From assembly GCF_024362695.1 (NCBI RefSeq), contig NC_065406.1, positions 9,982,001-10,046,000 on the forward strand: a stretch of DNA of 64,000 nt, given 5' to 3'. Positions 61,101-64,000 of this stretch are shown here, in pieces. The DNA comes from Pectinophora gossypiella. Lineage: Eukaryota; Arthropoda; Insecta; Lepidoptera; Gelechiidae. How positions within the stretch are numbered: position 1 is the first letter of the stretch; each line of letters begins with the position of its first letter. The notes beneath the pieces are model-generated. The model was not told the DNA's origin, searched no databases, and saw only the letters and a list, made by a program, of their open reading frames with translations. Made by a program: the position numbers and the translations under genes.

Positions 61101-61450
61101 TCTAGCCATAAAATCGTACTTTCCTGTAAGCACCAAGTACAATTATACCTTTTTTATATTTAAAAATTAGGTCCTTAAAGTAATCTTGGAAGTTACTCAT
61201 AAAAGAATCTGAAAGGTACTCCTAATATAATTTATAAAACACAACAAAATCTTGATAAAATCTGTAATGACAGCAAAATTTACAAATTTTCATTTGATTG
61301 AAAGACTTCATTTAGACATAAGTAATATTTATATTGACATTGGTTGGAACCTAACGTGAAACGGAGGAAATAAATCTAACCTGGATCCGTGGATAGTCCC
61401 ACGCACAATTTATGAAGTAGCCCGGCAATATTATTAGCAGACTGATCCAT
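52142..61450 (-). CDS. Grip91: Gamma-tubulin complex component 3 (GCP3)
   Basis: GCP3 joins GCP2 and gamma-tubulin in the small complex that nucleates microtubules at centrosomes. Minus-strand exons: 61381-61450, 60825-60991, 60397-60510, 60000-60171, 59645-59827, 59464-59546, 59260-59377, 58373-58504, 57864-57954, 57117-57268, 56584-56782, 56234-56373, 55681-55887, 54917-55134, 54275-54416, 53415-53529, 52499-52673 and 52142-52171. Phases agree throughout, giving about 835 residues. Family blocks include RMWHDKFRVREWMVPSFMS, RYLLLAQGDFVHHLM, LYVHNLTCTLEAAVRATNAQ, GWDVFALQYRVDGPL, LWRVKRIEH and LAFRLDYSDFY, fitting GCP3 better than GCP2. The short last exon ends KKLLDRTKK. A Ser/Gly/Thr-rich segment lies near residues 118-137. 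Coding exons at 55000-57300 are very GC-rich. It is head to head with ebi. Confidence 0.93.
52285..52400. repeat. MITE-like fragment
   Basis: AGCGGAGCGGAGCCCAGACA and CGCTGTGATTGGTCAATG resemble parts of 10798-10955. It lies in the last GCP3 intron. The inverted arms are weak, so the assignment is tentative. Confidence 0.3.
53018..53336 (+). mobile_element. tRNA-derived SINE, near full length (family 1)
   Basis: It begins CGGCCTCCGTGGTCCAGTG and has a box B-like GGGTTGAAATCCC, the common body, and ends CCCACACGATAGAAGAAGAA. This is the best plus-strand copy for building a consensus. It lies in a GCP3 intron. Confidence 0.8.
53995..54172 (-). mobile_element. SINE-like element with shared core (third type)
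   Basis: GGGACCAACGGCTTAACGTG and CTTCCGAAGCACG are shared with families 1 and 2, but the tail (CCACCACGCGGGCCCGGTGC) differs and the tRNA-like head is absent. It lies in a GCP3 intron. Confidence 0.5.
57286..57310. repeat. TA dinucleotide microsatellite
   Basis: About ten TA repeats lie in the GCP3 intron just upstream of the exon at 57117-57268. A similar shorter run is near 60708-60720. Confidence 0.8.
58038..58175. mobile_element. MITE-like inverted repeat
   Basis: CCTAGCACCGTAAGCACGCG and CTCTTTCTCGCC at the left pair with GGCGAGAAAAGAGTCGCGCG and CTTACGGTGCTAAG at the right. The element is about 138 bp, non-coding, in a GCP3 intron. Beside it, 58185-58300 has a second inverted-repeat-like segment related to 10798-10955. 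Confidence 0.65.
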
Positions 61451-62057
61451 TTTATAACTTGATTCACTTATAAGACTGAAGAAAACACAAATAAAGTCCT
61501 GTGAGTCACTATATAGATTCACGGAGCATTTTGTTAAGAGCCCTGTGGATTAATAGATTTTATAATTAATAACAACATTGCGTCCATCACGGGTAATTCT
61601 ACAGGTTCTACGTTTTATGAATTCATTGAATATATTTTTGTTTTCTTCAATCCACCAAACCAACTTGTAACCGACTCGCCTTTTTGATGGCAGAACTGAC
61701 ATTGACAGTTTACTTTTTAAAAGATATGGTTGGCATTGGCACCCTGCCTGTCCCCTGATACTCTACCAGATTAGATATGTAGGATGGAGGGTATTAGGTG
61801 GCTATTAAAATCTTCATCATGTTTGTTTTGCATCTCTGCAAAATTGCATTGGTCTGTGCTTGTTTTACTTGATTGAACAATGTAGAAATACGAGACGAAT
61901 CAATCAGCTAAGCCTAGGTGCCAAACCAAAAACTATAAAAAAACTTTGCTGTCAAATGTGGCTGGCTGTACTGTTTTCTTTTTCTTCTTTGTAAATTATT
62001 AGAATCTACGAGTTTTGATGTAATATTATTTGATGTTTTACCACAAAAGTATAAAAA
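61451..62057. promoter_or_regulatory. Shared upstream region of GCP3 and ebi
   Basis: The two start codons are 607 bp apart in opposite directions. No repeat or coding region is visible, so the space probably holds both promoters and leaders. No specific factor site can be supported. Confidence 0.5.
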
Positions 62058-64000
62058 ATGAGTTTTTCTAGTGATGAAGTAAACTTTCTTGTTTACCGGT
62101 ATCTACAAGAATCAGGTATAGTTCATTGAACTTGGAGACGCTATCACGCTGTCAGATCAAAATCACAAGCATTCCACTCAAATCCACAGCGAAATAGAAC
62201 TAGTCATCAAAGATGTGTAATTCTTTTCAGGTTTTCATCACTCGGCATATACATTTGGTATAGAATCTCATATATCGCAAAGTAATATAAATGGCGCCCT
62301 TGTTCCACCGGCTGCCTTGTTGAATATATTACAGAAGGGCCTACAGTACACTGAAGCAGAGATTACTATTGGGGAAGATGGTAATACAGAAACCACTTGT
62401 AAGTACCTATTATTTAGAATGTTACATATTATTAGTTACTATTTCCTTATTTTTCTGCAGGTTCAGAAACAAGGCTGACAGAGAGCCTCAGTCTGATTGA
62501 CGCGGTAACGCCAGATATTGTTGCGGCACGACAAAATGCCCACAATGCTCAAAAGCAAGCAATCAAGGCAGAACCAGGCTCTGGAGGTGAACAGAATGGT
62601 GTTGATGTAAGTGTTTTATTCTAATATAGTTTGTATATGGTTGTTAAAGTTTCTCGGGCAACACATTCATAGCAATGTATTATTATGAATAACTTGTCTG
62701 TTATACTTTAAGATCCATCATTCATTGCATTTCTTAGAATTCAACCTAGATGACTGACATTATAACTTTATTCTAAATAAAAAATCTTGTTGTATAGGGC
62801 ACAACATGCACTCCCACAGCATCTGCATCTGGCGGGGCAGCTACACCTAGTGCACCAGAGACTATGGAAGTGGACCAGTCCATTGAAATACCAGCTAGTA
62901 AGGCAACAGTATTGAGGGGACATGAATCTGAAGTGTTCATTTGTGCATGGAATCCCAGCACAGACTTACTGGCTAGTGGGTCTGGTGACAGCACTGCAAG
63001 GTTTGAATTACTATTTTTTTACTGTACATTTTCATTCTCTTTTATACTATAATAATATTTATTTCGATCCTTTGTTACAGAATATGGGACATGTCAGATA
63101 ACCCTGCCACTACACCTAATCAGTTAGTACTGAGGCACTGTATCCAAAAGGGTGGAGCAGAAGTGCCTAGCAACAAAGATGTCACATCATTAGACTGGAA
63201 TGTATGTGATTTTCATATAGTCAATAGCCCATTTTAACACCATGAATAAGCAAGAAGTTTTGCATTATGTTTATCCTTTTTTTTGCAGTGTGATGGCAAT
63301 CTGTTAGCAACTGGATCCTATGATGGATATGCCCGAATCTGGACAACTGATGGAACTCTAGCATCCACATTAGGTCAACACAAGGGTCCTATATTTGCAT
63401 TGAAATGGAATAAGAGAGGAAATTACATTCTTAGTGCAGGGGTATGTAGAATAATCCTGTATCAGTATACAGGTATCTTATATGTGTTTTTTGTCTCTAG
63501 AACAAAAATATTTATCTGATTTTGAATTCCAGGTTGATAAAACTACGATTATTTGGGATGCAGCATCAGGACAGTGTAACCAACAATTCTCTTTCCACTC
63601 TGCGCCAGCCTTAGATGTGGACTGGCAAACTAACACATCATTTGCATCATGCTCTACTGACCAGTGCATTCATGTCTGCAGATTGAATGTTGACAAACCA
63701 ATAAAGAGTTTCCAGGGACATACTGTAAGTTGAATAATGAATACTTAACATGAAAACGAATGACAAGCCTGGTACTACTAATACAGTTTTTATTTTTTAG
63801 AATGAAGTCAATGCTATCAAGTGGGATCCACAGGGACAACTGCTGGCATCATGCTCAGATGACATGACACTTAAAATTTGGTCTATGAAGCAAGACACAT
63901 GTGTACATGACTTACAAGCTCATTCTAAGGAGATTTACACAATCAAATGGTCACCCACCGGACCAGGAACACAAAACCCTAACATGAACTTGATATTAGC
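62058..64000 (+). CDS. ebi: F-box-like/WD-repeat protein ebi (TBL1 family), 5' part
   Basis: TBL1/ebi is a core subunit of the nuclear SMRTER/NCoR-HDAC3 corepressor complex and helps exchange corepressors; in flies ebi acts in EGF receptor and Notch signalling. Exons: 62058-62115, 62231-62380, 62461-62606, 62798-63000, 63081-63201, 63289-63441, 63533-63724 and 63801 onward, which runs off the window. About 407 residues are covered. A LisH motif (about 4-36, EVNFLVYRYLQESGF) is followed by an F-box-like segment (LVPPAALLNILQKGLQY), a variable Ala/Gly/Thr-rich linker with MEVDQSIEIP, then WD repeats starting at VLRGHESEVFICAWNP. The blocks GQHKGPIFALKWNKRGNYIL and DDMTLKIWSMKQDTCVHDL are nearly unchanged from other animals. 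The remaining repeats lie beyond the window. Confidence 0.97.

Overview
This window is eukaryotic and almost certainly from a moth or butterfly. Its genes are split by many introns with GT/AG borders. The gaps hold tRNA-headed SINEs, a Helitron remnant, a Tc1-type transposon and LINE copies of the kinds common in Lepidoptera. The species cannot be named from the sequence.

Layout: (1) 693-1319, minus, a small protein I do not recognise. (2) 2054-33945, plus, an extended synaptotagmin (Esyt2-like) with 24 coding exons in any one transcript and a choice of three exons for part of the first C2 domain. (3) 34900-36000, minus, nuclear cap-binding protein 20 (Cbp20), whose 3' end meets that of Esyt2. 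(4) 37275-42992, plus, an ADIP/SSX2IP-family coiled-coil protein sharing a short upstream region with Cbp20. (5) 44661-50790, plus, a RhoL-type small GTPase. (6) 52142-61450, minus, gamma-tubulin complex component 3 (Grip91/TUBGCP3), 18 exons and about 835 residues. (7) 62058 to the window end, plus, the first eight coding exons of ebi/TBL1, head to head with GCP3.

The host genes have unrelated jobs: lipid transfer at ER contact sites, mRNA cap binding, centrosome and microtubule nucleation, Rho signalling and nuclear corepressor function. GCP3 and the ADIP-family protein both belong to centrosome biology in other animals, but they are not adjacent and nothing here shows a shared unit.

Much of the window is mobile DNA, and several copies look young. 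Esyt2 introns carry a 939-bp foldback element with two 345-bp near-identical inverted arms and an 8-bp target duplication; a 1,640-bp Tc1-like transposon with an intact transposase; and an antisense 8.4-kb Ty3/gypsy errantivirus-like provirus with identical 283-bp LTRs and open gag, pol and env frames. The ADIP gene intron holds a 4.1-kb Jockey-type LINE with two open frames, an A tail and an 8-bp duplication. A truncated retrocopy with a 13-bp duplication sits in the Cbp20/ADIP upstream region. The observations most worth checking are the foldback element, the three-way exon choice in the C2A calcium-loop region, and the intact provirus with its overlapping gag/pol slippery motifs.
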